A stretch of 64,000 bases of DNA from Exiguobacterium undae DSM 14481 (GTDB taxonomy: Bacteria > Bacillota > Bacilli > Exiguobacteriales > Exiguobacteriaceae), in assembly GCF_000620805.1 (NCBI RefSeq), contig NZ_KK211187.1:238894-302893 (forward strand), in the 5' to 3' direction. The notes below the pieces were generated by a model. The model worked only from the letters and a program-made list of their open reading frames with translations, was not told the DNA's origin and did not search any database. A program made the position numbers and the translations under genes. Positions 1-8,727 of the stretch are shown one piece after another; within the stretch, counting starts at the first letter, position 1, and each line of letters begins with the position of its first letter.

Positions 1-131
1 TGTGCGACGATGACCGTCAACGCGTTCATCCCGTAGACTTCAAGCTCCTGGAACGTCTTCAAGTCAGCTTGAATACCGGCACCACCACTTGTATCAGAAC
101 CAGCGATTGTTAAGGCTTTACGTTTTGTCAT
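1..131 (-). CDS. pdxK: Pyridoxine / hydroxymethylpyrimidine kinase, N-terminal part
   Basis: The first 43 codons of a ribokinase-fold vitamin kinase run off the left edge of the window. The visible N-terminus contains [20 protein letters not shown], the substrate and glycine-rich motif shared by ThiD and Bacillus PdxK. Such enzymes phosphorylate pyridoxine-type vitamers or hydroxymethylpyrimidine in the cytoplasm. A GGAGG ribosome site sits about 8 bases before the ATG. The close match to the Bacillus PdxK N-terminus favours PdxK, but ThiD activity cannot be excluded from this fragment. Confidence 0.85.
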   Translation of the reverse strand, partial: MTKRKALTIAGSDTSGGAGIQADLKTFQELEVYGMNALTVIVA

Positions 132-225
132 TTGGAATTCCTCCTAAATAAAATAAGCGATTCTTCTTGCCATCAATCATAGCGAATTATAGACGAGGCG
201 ACAACTCCCTGAGCTTAACGGGGAC

Positions 226-260
226 AAAAATTCCCCATCTATTTAAACTAGACGGGGAAT
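226..260 (-). terminator. Terminator of the phosphate transporter operon
   Basis: On the minus strand the arms ATTCCCCGTCTA and TAGATGGGGAAT enclose a short AT-rich loop and are followed by five T. The hairpin lies just past the pit stop codon and separates it from pdxK, which has the same orientation. Confidence 0.8.
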
Positions 261-265
261 CGTGA

Positions 266-1270
266 TTATCGGATGAAAAGGAAATCAAGAATGTAGTAAA
301 TGAGAGCAGCCACTGCCATTGAAATCGGGAGTGTGATGACCCATGTAATCAACATCCGTTGTGCCGTACCCCATTTGACTCCTTTTTTCCGGTGTGATGT
401 ACCGACACCAAGAATCGCAGAAGAAATGACGTGTGTCGTCGAGACCGGCAAATGAATCGCGGTTGCACCAAAGATGATGGCAGCAGACGTTAAGTCAGCC
501 GCAACTCCGTTGACGGGACGGATTTTCATGATCTGTCCACCGACAGTCTTAATGATCCGCCATCCACCGACTGATGTACCGAGACCCATCGCGATTGCAC
601 ATGATAACTTAACCCATGTCGCGACGTCGTGATCCGTTTGGTAACCGGAAGAAATCAGAGCAAGCGTGATGATCCCCATTGCTTTTTGGGCATCATTCGT
701 TCCGTGCGTATACGATTGAAGGGCAGCTGTCGCAATCTGCATATGACGGAAACGACGATTCGTCTTCGCCAGATTACCCTTCTTGAAGACTACTTTAAAG
801 ATGGCATAGACAATGAAACCGAGTGTAAACGCAAGAATTGGTGAAATCAATAAGGCTTGGACGATTTTCAAAAGTCCTTTTGCTTCGATTCCGCCAAATC
901 CGACTGAGGCGATCGCAGCACCGGCGATCGAACCGATCAGCGTGTGCGAAGAACTGGACGGAATACCGAAGTACCACGTCAACAGGTTCCAGGCGATGGC
1001 AGAAAGTAAAGCGGCAATGACGACATAACTTCCGTGTTCAAGTGTCGACGGATCGACGATATCGCCGGAAATTGTTTTAGCTACACCAGTAAACGTAATG
1101 GCACCTAAAAAGTTCATCGTCGCCGCAAGAATGATTGCGTGACGTGGTTTCAAAGCACGAGTCGACACCGAAGTCGCAATCGAGTTCGCTGTATCGTGGA
1201 AACCATTAATGAAATCAAAGCTAAGTGCGAGAATGACGATTATGGCGGTGATGATAAAAAGACTATCCAT
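266..1270 (-). CDS. pit: PiT-family inorganic phosphate transporter
   Basis: A 334-residue integral membrane protein made almost entirely of hydrophobic segments. It has the duplicated PiT signature: FDFINGFHDTANSIAT near residue 20 and the second copy SYTHGTNDAQKAMGI near residue 190. PiT proteins carry metal-phosphate with H+ or Na+ into the cell at low affinity. The length fits bacterial short PiT proteins. It starts 16 bases after the DUF47 gene, so the two are co-transcribed, the usual arrangement in which a PhoU-like DUF47 protein modulates the transporter. The ATG is preceded by GAGGAG at good spacing. Confidence 0.93.
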   Translation of the reverse strand: MDSLFIITAIIVILALSFDFINGFHDTANSIATSVSTRALKPRHAIILAATMNFLGAITFTGVAKTISGDIVDPSTLEHGSYVVIAALLSAIAWNLLTWYFGIPSSSSHTLIGSIAGAAIASVGFGGIEAKGLLKIVQALLISPILAFTLGFIVYAIFKVVFKKGNLAKTNRRFRHMQIATAALQSYTHGTNDAQKAMGIITLALISSGYQTDHDVATWVKLSCAIAMGLGTSVGGWRIIKTVGGQIMKIRPVNGVAADLTSAAIIFGATAIHLPVSTTHVISSAILGVGTSHRKKGVKWGTAQRMLITWVITLPISMAVAALIYYILDFLFIR

Positions 1271-1286
1271 CTCGTTCGCTCCTCAC

Positions 1287-1904
1287 TTATGCGTTTTTCA
1301 TGATGATCGTTTCAATGACGTTTGCTGCATCTTGGCAGTAATCGGCGATTGATTCGAGCGATTCATAAATTTCTTTGTATTGGATGATTTTAATTGGATC
1401 GGTTTCTGTAGCGAACAAGGCTTTGATTGACTTACGACGTAAGTTATCACAAATTGTTTCCTGTTCTTTTACTTTAATGACGTGTTCACGCATCGGTTGA
1501 AGTTTACGGGCAACCAACAGATCCATTGATAAAGCGAGTTCGTTGACAGCAATGTGGATCTCATCGACGAAGCGGATCATGTGCTCGTCTGCTTGTACGA
1601 TATTATAAATTTCAAAAATAGCTGAACATTCTTCAAAACCGTCGAGAACATCGTCAAGCGAGTTAGCGAGTGCCAATAAATCTTCACGGTCGATCGGTGT
1701 AATGAAAGCATTGTTTAAATCAATGATGAGTTGGTGCATCAAATCATCACCAGCTGTTTCAAAATCTTTTACTTTATGGGCGAATTCTTTAACATCGGCA
1801 ATACCATTAATTTTAAAATCGACGAAAAATTGTGACGTTTGTTTCAGGTGTCCTGCAATCTCAGATAATTTCACTGCGAATGGATCTTGTTTTTTACTAA
1901 ACAT
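1287..1904 (-). CDS. DUF47 (PhoU-like) regulator of phosphate transport
   Basis: A 205-residue, mostly helical, acidic protein of the DUF47/YkaA family, which is PhoU-like and nearly always next to a PiT transporter. Typical family stretches are DLMHQLIIDLNNAFITPIDR and the ESLESIADYCQDAANVIE end. It is the first gene of the pit operon. An ATG fifteen bases further upstream is in frame, but it overlaps the GGAGG (1913-1917) that is correctly spaced for the ATG at 1904, so the shorter start (MFSKKQ) is preferred. Its exact action on the transporter is inferred from the family. Confidence 0.9.
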   Translation of the reverse strand: MFSKKQDPFAVKLSEIAGHLKQTSQFFVDFKINGIADVKEFAHKVKDFETAGDDLMHQLIIDLNNAFITPIDREDLLALANSLDDVLDGFEECSAIFEIYNIVQADEHMIRFVDEIHIAVNELALSMDLLVARKLQPMREHVIKVKEQETICDNLRRKSIKALFATETDPIKIIQYKEIYESLESIADYCQDAANVIETIIMKNA

Positions 1905-2240
1905 TCTTTCTGCCTCCATATTAAGAACAAGAATAGTGAAGTAACTTCACGAGTTCGATTGTATCAGACGCTATTGTAAAAGAATACAACTATGTACCAC
2001 CTTTACGAAATCTTAATAAATCTTAATATAAGACAGATTGTTGATTTAATAATGATTCGAAAACCTTCTGAATCGTAGGTGTTTCCTCCTTATTCTAAAG
2101 GGAAGTTGTGTTTTCGGTTGGGGTTGTGAAGGGAATAGAAGGAAAGCAGGAAAACGACGAACAAAAGCGAATGATAAGCTAGGTAGGATCGATCGGCAGT
2201 TCAGCCAGAACCATGAAGAGGAAAGAGGAGGACGTTTAGT
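1905..2240. promoter_or_regulatory. Divergent control region with tandem TCTTAATA repeats
   Basis: This gene-free stretch separates the pit operon from the CBS-ACT gene. It contains a direct repeat, TCTTAATA at 2011-2018 and again at 2021-2028, read on the minus strand as TTAAGA at a 10-base period. A minus-strand TACAAT (1958-1963) is a possible -10 with no good -35. Tandem TT-A-rich hexamers before a weak promoter resemble PhoP boxes, which would suit a phosphate operon, but the match is imperfect. The rest (about 2060-2220) is purine-rich and shows no gene. Confidence 0.35.
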
Positions 2241-2879
2241 ATGCTCGTTCAAAGTTTATGCATCCCGAAACACCAGTGTGTCAAAGTATCAGAAACAGCC
2301 ACGCTCCGTGAAGCGTTACAGACGTTGGAAGAAACGGGATATCGTTGTGTACCCGTTCTGGATCAATCCGGTCAACAGTTCAAAGGGAACATCTATAAAA
2401 TGCACATCTATCGCCATGGCATGAATGGCGGCAGTTTAGACGACAATGTCATGACATTGATTAAGAATACGACGAAGTTCATCTATACGGGAAGCAACTT
2501 CTTTGAAGTCTTCTTTTCCATTAAAGAACTTCCGTACATCGCGGTACTGAACGATGACGGACAATTTTTCGGTATCTTACCACACGGAAAGATGCTCGGT
2601 ATGCTGGAAGAAGCATGGAACCGTGATTCGGGAAGTTATGTCTTAACAGTGGCACTCAGTGAACAAAAAGGTGCGCTTGAAAAAATCGCCAAAATCGTCA
2701 ATAAATATTCGACGGTCGCAAGCCTCATGACACTTGATGCGAAAAGTAGTGTCATGCGTCGTGTCTTAATCACATTACCAACAGATTGTGATGACAAGAC
2801 GAAAAAGAAAATCGTTAAGAAGTTGAATGAAAAAGGGCTGCGTGTCGTCGCTGTCGAAGATTTAGCCGTTCGTGTATAA
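2241..2879 (+). CDS. CBS-pair and ACT domain protein (CbpA-like)
   Basis: A 212-residue soluble protein. Residues 1-125 form a CBS pair (VSETATLREALQTLEETGYR, then LPYIAVLNDDGQFFGILPH), and residues 130-212 form an ACT-like domain starting SYVLTVALSEQKGALEKIA. The same order is found in the listerial c-di-AMP binding protein CbpA. CBS pairs bind adenosine nucleotides and ACT domains bind small effectors. A strong GAGGAGG precedes the ATG and a terminator follows. Nucleotide binding is inferred from the architecture. A K+ channel of a type often governed by c-di-AMP lies 18 kb away, but no direct link is shown. Confidence 0.75.
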   Translation: MLVQSLCIPKHQCVKVSETATLREALQTLEETGYRCVPVLDQSGQQFKGNIYKMHIYRHGMNGGSLDDNVMTLIKNTTKFIYTGSNFFEVFFSIKELPYIAVLNDDGQFFGILPHGKMLGMLEEAWNRDSGSYVLTVALSEQKGALEKIAKIVNKYSTVASLMTLDAKSSVMRRVLITLPTDCDDKTKKKIVKKLNEKGLRVVAVEDLAVRV

Positions 2880-2893
2880 TGACTAGGAAATCC

Positions 2894-2924
2894 AAAAGGG
2901 CCAGCAGCGACTGGTCCTTTTTTT
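2894..2924 (+). terminator. Terminator after the CBS-ACT gene
   Basis: Arms AAGGGCCAG and CTGGTCCTT around a six-base loop are followed by a T run. The proC ribosome site begins only a few bases later, so proC must be read through from upstream or from a promoter inside the previous gene. Confidence 0.8.
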
Positions 2925-2940
2925 GTTGGGAGGAATGAAC

Positions 2941-3708
2941 ATGAACATTTTAATGATAGGTGCAGGTTCGATGAGTGAAGCACTCGTCAAGGGATGGATT
3001 GATTCCGGAATCTCACCGCAGACGATTACGATGACGAACCGAGCGGATCGTGCCCGTCTTTTTGCCTTGGCAGAGCAGTATGGGGTGCGGACGACGACGG
3101 ATGAACAAATCGATCGGTTTGATGTCATCGTCTTAGCGATGCAACCGGACGGTGTCCTGGAATACATCAAACAACACCGTTGGACGGATCAACTGTTGAT
3201 TTCCGTCGCAGCCCACATCACACCCGTCGAGATTGAAGCGCATGTGACATGTGGAGCGGTTTGTGCGATGCCGAATACGCCTGTCGCCTTTCGAACAGGC
3301 ATGACCGGCCTTTGGTTCGGTGATCATGTTTCTGACATCAAGAAACGACAAGCAACGACGTTGTTTGAACGAGTCGGTGAAACGGTTGAAACGGATGCTT
3401 CAACCATGCCGTATTTGATGGCAGCAGCAGGATGCAGTCCCGCTTTCTTCTATGAAATCGTCGGCGCCATGACACCGGTGTTAACGAAAGCTGGTTTTAA
3501 TGAATCCGCTGCACGGCGAATCATTGCACAAGCGATGAAAGGTTCGGCGGAATTACTGTTGCATGAAGAACGGCCGACAGCAGAACTGATTCAAGATGTG
3601 GCGGCTCCCGGAGGACCGACGGATCGTGGGGTGCATGTCTTGCGTGAACATCAGTTAGCAGAAGCGATGCATGCAGCCTTAATGGAAAGTGCCCGCGAAG
3701 ACGTTTAA
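2941..3708 (+). CDS. proC: Pyrroline-5-carboxylate reductase family protein
   Basis: A 255-residue NAD(P)H-dependent reductase of the P5C reductase family, which makes proline from pyrroline-5-carboxylate. The Rossmann motif is MIGAGSMSEALVKGW at the N-terminus, CAMPNTPVAFRTGMT lies in the middle, and the C-terminal signature reads VAAPGGPTDRGVHVLRE, slightly diverged from the usual GGTT-A-GL form. In-frame starts at 2923 and 2935 are rejected: GGGAGG at 2928-2933 is spaced 7 bases from 2941. The altered signature leaves room for a ComER- or ProG-like paralogue, so the main proline role is probable rather than certain. Confidence 0.82.
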   Translation: MNILMIGAGSMSEALVKGWIDSGISPQTITMTNRADRARLFALAEQYGVRTTTDEQIDRFDVIVLAMQPDGVLEYIKQHRWTDQLLISVAAHITPVEIEAHVTCGAVCAMPNTPVAFRTGMTGLWFGDHVSDIKKRQATTLFERVGETVETDASTMPYLMAAAGCSPAFFYEIVGAMTPVLTKAGFNESAARRIIAQAMKGSAELLLHEERPTAELIQDVAAPGGPTDRGVHVLREHQLAEAMHAALMESAREDV

Positions 3709-3724
3709 CCATCATCTGAAAAAG

Positions 3725-3772
3725 TCCGCATGTTCCCGATCTGAAAAGAGCGGGAATCGTGTGGATTTTTTT
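3725..3772 (+). terminator. Terminator after proC
   Basis: TCCGCATGTTCCCG pairs with CGGGAATCGTGTGGA around an A-rich loop and is followed by seven T. Confidence 0.8.
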
Positions 3773-3805
3773 GTTGTTTCAGATGTAGATTGTCTAACCA
3801 GAAAG

Positions 3806-3821
3806 CGTTTCACGTGAAACA
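3806..3821. promoter_or_regulatory. parS-like ParB (Spo0J) binding site
   Basis: The 16 bases match the established parS consensus TGTTTCACGTGAAACA at 15 positions; only the first base differs. The 14-bp palindromic core is perfect. It lies between the proC terminator and the tetR promoter. ParB/Spo0J loads at such sites to organise and segregate the replication origin region, and parS sites are usually concentrated near oriC. I saw no second copy in the window. Confidence 0.75.
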
Positions 3822-3832
3822 TCGATTTAATC

Positions 3833-3861
3833 TTGCAAAGTCGAAAAGAAATTCGTATATT
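3833..3861 (+). promoter_or_regulatory. Promoter of the tetR-swrC operon
   Basis: TTGCAA at 3833-3838 is separated by 17 bases from TATATT at 3856-3861. The predicted start near 3868 falls just before the operator palindrome. Confidence 0.7.
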
Positions 3862-3871
3862 TATAAAAGAA

Positions 3872-3885
3872 ACCGTCCGGACGGT
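3872..3885. promoter_or_regulatory. Operator palindrome for the TetR repressor
   Basis: ACCGTCCGGACGGT is a perfect 14-bp palindrome a few bases downstream of the predicted transcription start and 25 bases before the tetR ATG. GC-rich palindromes in this place are typical autoregulatory TetR operators. Confidence 0.7.
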
Positions 3886-3910
3886 ACAGTAAAAAGAAAG
3901 GAGAGAGACC

Positions 3911-4477
3911 ATGGTCAGTGCAAAAGCGTTAGAAACAAGACGTCGGATCACGGATGCGACGGTTCAAATCATGCTGACCCGGGGTTTTCCGCAATTGACG
4001 CTGGAAGAAGTGGCGAAACAGGCCAACGTGTCAAAGGGTGGGCTGTTGTATCATTTTGCTTCAAAAGAAGAATTGCTGATGGGGGTCATCGAAGAACAGG
4101 AAGCCCGTCAGTTTCAGCAATATCAAACCTATCGTGAACAAGGGCTTGGGCAAATGGAAGCATTCGTCATGCTCCAAGCCCAGCGGGACGAAGAGATTTG
4201 TCTGGATATCGATACGGTCGTGTTTTTATTGTCATTCTTGAAGGAAAATGCTGATTTCGTCGAAGAACGAAAGAAACAGGTCCATCAATTTTTTGACCAG
4301 TTGATGGAACAGACGGATCCCGTTGATGCAATGATGATTCGTTTTACGTTAGACGGCTTAAAGATGTCGGAGCACTTTCAATTTGGCGAGCCTACACCCG
4401 ATCTTCGCCAGTCCTTGATTAACCGATTACTTACACAAGCACGTGCGATGGATCAAGCATCCGAGAATCAGAAATAA
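3911..4477 (+). CDS. TetR-family repressor of the RND pump
   Basis: A 188-residue regulator. The N-terminal TetR helix-turn-helix spans about residues 8-55 (ITDATVQIMLTRGFPQLTLE, then VAKQANVSKGGLLYHFASKE), followed by an all-helical ligand-binding part with no close named match. It is first in an operon with the RND pump gene, 33 bases upstream of it, and the perfect palindrome ACCGTCCGGACGGT lies in the promoter. The likely job is to repress itself and the pump until a pump substrate binds. The ligand is unknown. Confidence 0.88.
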   Translation: MVSAKALETRRRITDATVQIMLTRGFPQLTLEEVAKQANVSKGGLLYHFASKEELLMGVIEEQEARQFQQYQTYREQGLGQMEAFVMLQAQRDEEICLDIDTVVFLLSFLKENADFVEERKKQVHQFFDQLMEQTDPVDAMMIRFTLDGLKMSEHFQFGEPTPDLRQSLINRLLTQARAMDQASENQK

Positions 4478-4510
4478 ATTGAAAAAGAAGAGAGAAGGCG
4501 AATCCTTACC

Positions 4511-7500
4511 ATGAAGCGTATCATTCAATTTTCAGTCAATAACAAGTTTGCTCTTTGGTTGCTGACGATCATCATCACGGTTGCCGGAATTTATGCCGGA
4601 ACGACGATGAAACTCGAAACGTTACCAGACATCACGACACCAACGGTCTCGGTAACGACGATTTATCCAGGTGCGACCCCGGAACAAGTATTAGACGAAG
4701 TGAGTCGGGAACTTGAAAGTAAAGTAGAGAACTTAGGCGGCGTCGAAACGGTCCGTTCTTCGTCTTTCCAAAATGCGTCGAATCTGCAAATCGACTACAG
4801 CTTTAGTACCGATATGGACGAAGCAGAGCAGAAAGTGAAAGAGGCTTTAGCGAACGTCGAGTTGCCGGAAGGGGCACAGGAACCTCAAGTTTCCCGGATT
4901 TCCTTTGATGCCTTCCCTGTCATCGGATTTGCCGTATCGGACGAAAAACGTTCGTTGTCCGATTTAACCAAACTGGTTGAAAGTGAACTCCAACCGAAAC
5001 TCGAAGGAATTGAAGGGGCGCAGACAGTACAAATTGCGGGTCAAGAAATTCGCCGGATCGAGATTCAGTTTGATGAAAAGAAATTACAACAGTATGGATT
5101 GACGGAAGAGAACGTCAAACAACTGATTCAAGCAAATGATTCCCGTTTGGCGCTCGGCTTGTATGAGTTGGGAGATCAAGAGCAGGCGGTTGTATTGGAT
5201 GGCAAAGCGACAACCGTCAATGAACTAAAAAATCTGCGTTTACCGTACACGCCGCAGCCGTCAGCGGAAACAGGCCAGGCGTCACCTGGAGCAGGAGCAC
5301 AAGCACCAACTGGAGCGCCGGCACAAGCAACGGAGGCACCCGCTTCAAACCCAGCGGCACCTACAACGGCTGCCCCGACCCAAGTACCGACCGTCAAATT
5401 GTCGCAACTGGCGACAATCGAAGACAAAGGGATCGAAGAATCGATTTCCCGGTCGAACGGAGAACGATCGATTGGTGTTCAAGTGACGAAATCACAGGAT
5501 GCGAACACCGTCGAAGTCGTGAATGCCGTCAAAGAGACGATTCAAGCCTTTGAAAAAGATAACAGCACCGTAAAAGCATCCGTCACCCTGGATCAAGGGA
5601 AACCAATCGAAGAGTCGGTCTCGACGATGGTCAGCAAGGCCTTGATTGGCGCCTTGTTCGCGGTCATCATCATTCTCTTGTTCCTGCGTAACATTAAATC
5701 AACGATCATTGCCGTCATTTCGATTCCACTCTCTCTGTTGATGGCGATTCTCGTCTTGAAACAGCTGGACATCTCACTCAACATCATGACGCTTGGTGCG
5801 ATGACCGTTGCGATTGGTCGGGTCGTCGATGATTCCATCGTCGTCATTGAGAACATCTACCGGCGATTGACGGATCCGGCTGAACCGTTAAAAGGAAAAG
5901 CCTTGATCATCGATGCAACACGTGAAGTGTTTATTCCGGTTGCTTCGTCCACCATCGTCACGATTGCGGTCTTCTTGCCACTTGGATTCGTCACCGGATT
6001 CGTCGGCGAGTTGTTCCTGCCATTCGCCTTGACGGTCGTCTTTGCCCTGTTTGCTTCGTTGATCGTTGCGGTCACGGTTGTACCGATGTTTGCCGATTCA
6101 TTGTTCAAACGCGGGAAGGCACCAAAACCGGAAAAAGAAGATGGCGGTAAACTCGCGAACTGGTACCGTGGTGTACTCAACTGGTCCTTGAACCATAAAC
6201 TTGTGGTCTTTGGTCTGGCTGTTCTGTTGCTGATCGGCAGCTTTGCACTCGTTCCGGCAATCGGCGTCAACTTCTTGAATCAAGAGAGTGAAAAAACGTT
6301 TTATGTCACCTACAATCCAAAACCGGGTCAAACACTGGAAGATTCATTGAAGGCGGCTGACCAGGCAGAAGCTTACTTTGACAAACAAAGCAGTGTCGAC
6401 AACTTACAGTTTACGGTCGGTGGAGAAAATCCACTAAACCCGGGAAACACGAAACAAGCCGTCTTCATTGCCCAGTATGATCCAGACACAGAAGACTTTG
6501 CAGACATTAAACAACAAGCGATTAAACAGTTGAACCAAGACATCCCGACTGGAGAATGGAAAGAACAAGACTTCAGCGGCGGGGCGGCCTCTTCGGGTGT
6601 CTCGTATTCGATCTATGCCAACTCGATCGAAGATTTACAAACGATGACACCTAAGTTCGTTGAAGCGATCGAGGGTGAATCGAAATACGTTCGAAAAGTG
6701 ACGACAGACTTAAAAGAGTCGTACACACAATACACGTTTGAAGTCGATCAACAAAAAGCAGCGGAATTCGGTGTGTCGACGGCACAACTGGCCCAAGGCA
6801 TCGCAAATGTCCAAGGGGAAGAAAAACCACTTTCTACTATAAAAGTAGACGGAAAAGAATTAGACGTCATCGTACCAAACGAACAGACGACGTATGATTC
6901 GATTAATGACTTGGAAGAAACGGATGTCACGACGCCGCTCGGCGTACGGAAATTATCAGAGTTCGTGTCGGTCAAAAAAGGAACGACACCGGATTCACTC
7001 AGTGAACGTGATGGAAAACTTGTCGCGACCGTCACGGCAGAACTGAAAACGGATAAAGCAACCGAAGCCTCACAGGCGATTGACAAAACCGTCAAGAAGA
7101 TTGACCTTCCGACAGGCGTATCCTATGACGCAGGCGGAGTGACGGAGCAGATTCAAGAATCGTTCACGCAACTTGGACTTGCGATGGCAGCAGCAGTTGC
7201 GATCGTCTATCTTGTTCTTGTCGTCACGTTTGGCGGAGCATTGACGCCACTCGTCATCTTGTTCTCACTTCCATTTGCGATCATCGGTGGTTTACTTGCC
7301 CTGTTGATTACAGGAGAAACGATTTCTGTCTCCTCGTTGATTGGTGCCTTGATGTTGATTGGAATCGTCGTCACAAATGCGATTGTTCTGATTGACCGTG
7401 TCATTCATAAGGAAAATGAAGGGCTCGATACGCGGGAGGCATTACTTGATGCAGCCGGAACGCGACTACGTCCGATTTTGATGACAGCTCTCGCAACAAT

Positions 7501-7672
7501 CGGTGCGTTATCACCACTCGCGTTAGGTCTTGAGGGCGGCGCACTGATTTCGAAAGGACTGGGTGTAACGGTCATCGGTGGATTAACGAGTTCGACCTTG
7601 TTGACACTGTTGATCGTACCGATCGTTTATGAATTCTTTGCCCGTTTTCGGAAAAAGAAATCAACACAGTAA
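4511..7672 (+). CDS. swrC: RND efflux transporter, SwrC/AcrB type
   Basis: A 1053-residue RND pump of the hydrophobe/amphiphile exporter class. It has the classic plan: TM1 at 13-30, a large external loop, a TM2-6 block (about 370-530) with LDISLNIMTLGAMTVAIGRV, a second loop and a final TM block (about 880-1045). The acidic pair in TM4 (VVDDSIVVIENIY) carries protons. Bacillus SwrC exports surfactin-like compounds and supports swarming. Unusual is an Ala/Pro/Thr/Gly-rich insert at about residues 247-293, inside the first external loop, that looks like a flexible linker. No periplasmic adaptor is needed in a Gram-positive cell. Substrate unknown. Confidence 0.9.
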   Translation: MKRIIQFSVNNKFALWLLTIIITVAGIYAGTTMKLETLPDITTPTVSVTTIYPGATPEQVLDEVSRELESKVENLGGVETVRSSSFQNASNLQIDYSFSTDMDEAEQKVKEALANVELPEGAQEPQVSRISFDAFPVIGFAVSDEKRSLSDLTKLVESELQPKLEGIEGAQTVQIAGQEIRRIEIQFDEKKLQQYGLTEENVKQLIQANDSRLALGLYELGDQEQAVVLDGKATTVNELKNLRLPYTPQPSAETGQASPGAGAQAPTGAPAQATEAPASNPAAPTTAAPTQVPTVKLSQLATIEDKGIEESISRSNGERSIGVQVTKSQDANTVEVVNAVKETIQAFEKDNSTVKASVTLDQGKPIEESVSTMVSKALIGALFAVIIILLFLRNIKSTIIAVISIPLSLLMAILVLKQLDISLNIMTLGAMTVAIGRVVDDSIVVIENIYRRLTDPAEPLKGKALIIDATREVFIPVASSTIVTIAVFLPLGFVTGFVGELFLPFALTVVFALFASLIVAVTVVPMFADSLFKRGKAPKPEKEDGGKLANWYRGVLNWSLNHKLVVFGLAVLLLIGSFALVPAIGVNFLNQESEKTFYVTYNPKPGQTLEDSLKAADQAEAYFDKQSSVDNLQFTVGGENPLNPGNTKQAVFIAQYDPDTEDFADIKQQAIKQLNQDIPTGEWKEQDFSGGAASSGVSYSIYANSIEDLQTMTPKFVEAIEGESKYVRKVTTDLKESYTQYTFEVDQQKAAEFGVSTAQLAQGIANVQGEEKPLSTIKVDGKELDVIVPNEQTTYDSINDLEETDVTTPLGVRKLSEFVSVKKGTTPDSLSERDGKLVATVTAELKTDKATEASQAIDKTVKKIDLPTGVSYDAGGVTEQIQESFTQLGLAMAAAVAIVYLVLVVTFGGALTPLVILFSLPFAIIGGLLALLITGETISVSSLIGALMLIGIVVTNAIVLIDRVIHKENEGLDTREALLDAAGTRLRPILMTALATIGALSPLALGLEGGALISKGLGVTVIGGLTSSTLLTLLIVPIVYEFFARFRKKKSTQ

Positions 7673-7700
7673 CATGATCTGAAACGGTCACTACTAAAAC

Positions 7701-7745
7701 AAAGGTCATCAAACAGCAGAAACGAGCTGTTTGATGACCTTTTTT
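7701..7745. terminator. Bidirectional terminator between swrC and lacI-type gene
   Basis: A 16-bp perfect stem, AAGGTCATCAAACAGC with its complement around an eight-base loop, has A-rich and T-rich flanks and serves both convergent genes. Confidence 0.88.
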
Positions 7746-8715
7746 AACGTTCATTCACAGCAGGATTCGCAGTGAGACCGTTCAAGAGTGTGGTCGGAAT
7801 TTCGATTTGCGGATGATCGCGCCACGTATCACTGATCGCGATGGAGAAAGCTTCCCGCCCGATTGTCTCATAAGGGACAGCAACGGTCGTCAAGTTCAGG
7901 ACGACGGCCAAATCACTGCCGTCAAAACCGATCACGGCTAAGTCCTCCGGAACGCGGTAGCCCCGTTTCCGCAGTTCCAGGATGATACCGGCCGCAACGT
8001 GGTCACTTGCCGTCAAAAGAGCGGTCGGACGTCGGGGCTGACTTAACCAGTGGCGTGCGATACTTGCACCATCCTCGATCGTCAGCGAATGTTCGTAAAT
8101 CCATTCTGACGGCGTACATGCCACCGTATCCTGATAGGCTCGTTTTCGGGCAAGACTATTGGTGCTGTCCGGTCGGCCGAGACAGATGCCGATTTCCGTA
8201 TGTCCAAGGGACTGAAAGGCAGCCAACCCTTTTTGGAATGCTGTATAGTGATCGATATAGACAGCAGAGACATCTGCATGGTGTTCACAAAAAACAATCG
8301 GTCCGTATTGTTCGTATTTTAGAATGTCCTCGACGGCGAGACTATGGGAGACGATGATCAGTCCATCGACTTCACGTTGAGCGAGTGCTTGCAGAACAGT
8401 TTGTTCGTGTGACTCGACATAGTTCGTCTGCCAGGTCAAAAACCGGTAGTCTTCTTCGAAAGCACATCGGGCGATTCCTTGGAGGATGGCGGCGTGATAC
8501 GGATGGTCGACATAAGGCAGCATGACACCAATCGTCTTGGTCTGTCCGGTGGATAACTGGACGGCTGTCTGGTTCCGGATGTAACCCAGTTTGCGGATGG
8601 CATCTTGGACGGCTTTTCGTTTATCGTCCGCCACGTACGGATGATGGTTAAGGACACGCGAGACCGTCGTCACTGAAACATCTGCTTCACGTGCCAAGTC
8701 ACGAATGTTGGTCAT
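7744..8715 (-). CDS. LacI-family transcriptional regulator
   Basis: A 323-residue repressor with the LacI helix-turn-helix at residues 3-45 (IRDLAREADVSVTTVSRVLN), the hinge helix near 55 and a periplasmic-binding-protein-like effector domain (about 60-320). The start is the ATG at 8715; the in-frame TTG just upstream is too close to GGAGG. No sugar operon adjoins it. It follows an 86-residue unknown gene by 12 bases, and a LacI-type palindrome lies upstream of both, so autoregulation is likely. The effector is unknown. Confidence 0.88.
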   Translation of the reverse strand: MTNIRDLAREADVSVTTVSRVLNHHPYVADDKRKAVQDAIRKLGYIRNQTAVQLSTGQTKTIGVMLPYVDHPYHAAILQGIARCAFEEDYRFLTWQTNYVESHEQTVLQALAQREVDGLIIVSHSLAVEDILKYEQYGPIVFCEHHADVSAVYIDHYTAFQKGLAAFQSLGHTEIGICLGRPDSTNSLARKRAYQDTVACTPSEWIYEHSLTIEDGASIARHWLSQPRRPTALLTASDHVAAGIILELRKRGYRVPEDLAVIGFDGSDLAVVLNLTTVAVPYETIGREAFSIAISDTWRDHPQIEIPTTLLNGLTANPAVNER

Positions 8716-8727
8716 CAAAGGTTCCTC

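Noticed and set aside
5857-6270. Minus-strand open frame inside swrC
   Set aside because: Shadow of a strongly coding RND gene; low-complexity translation and no ribosome site.
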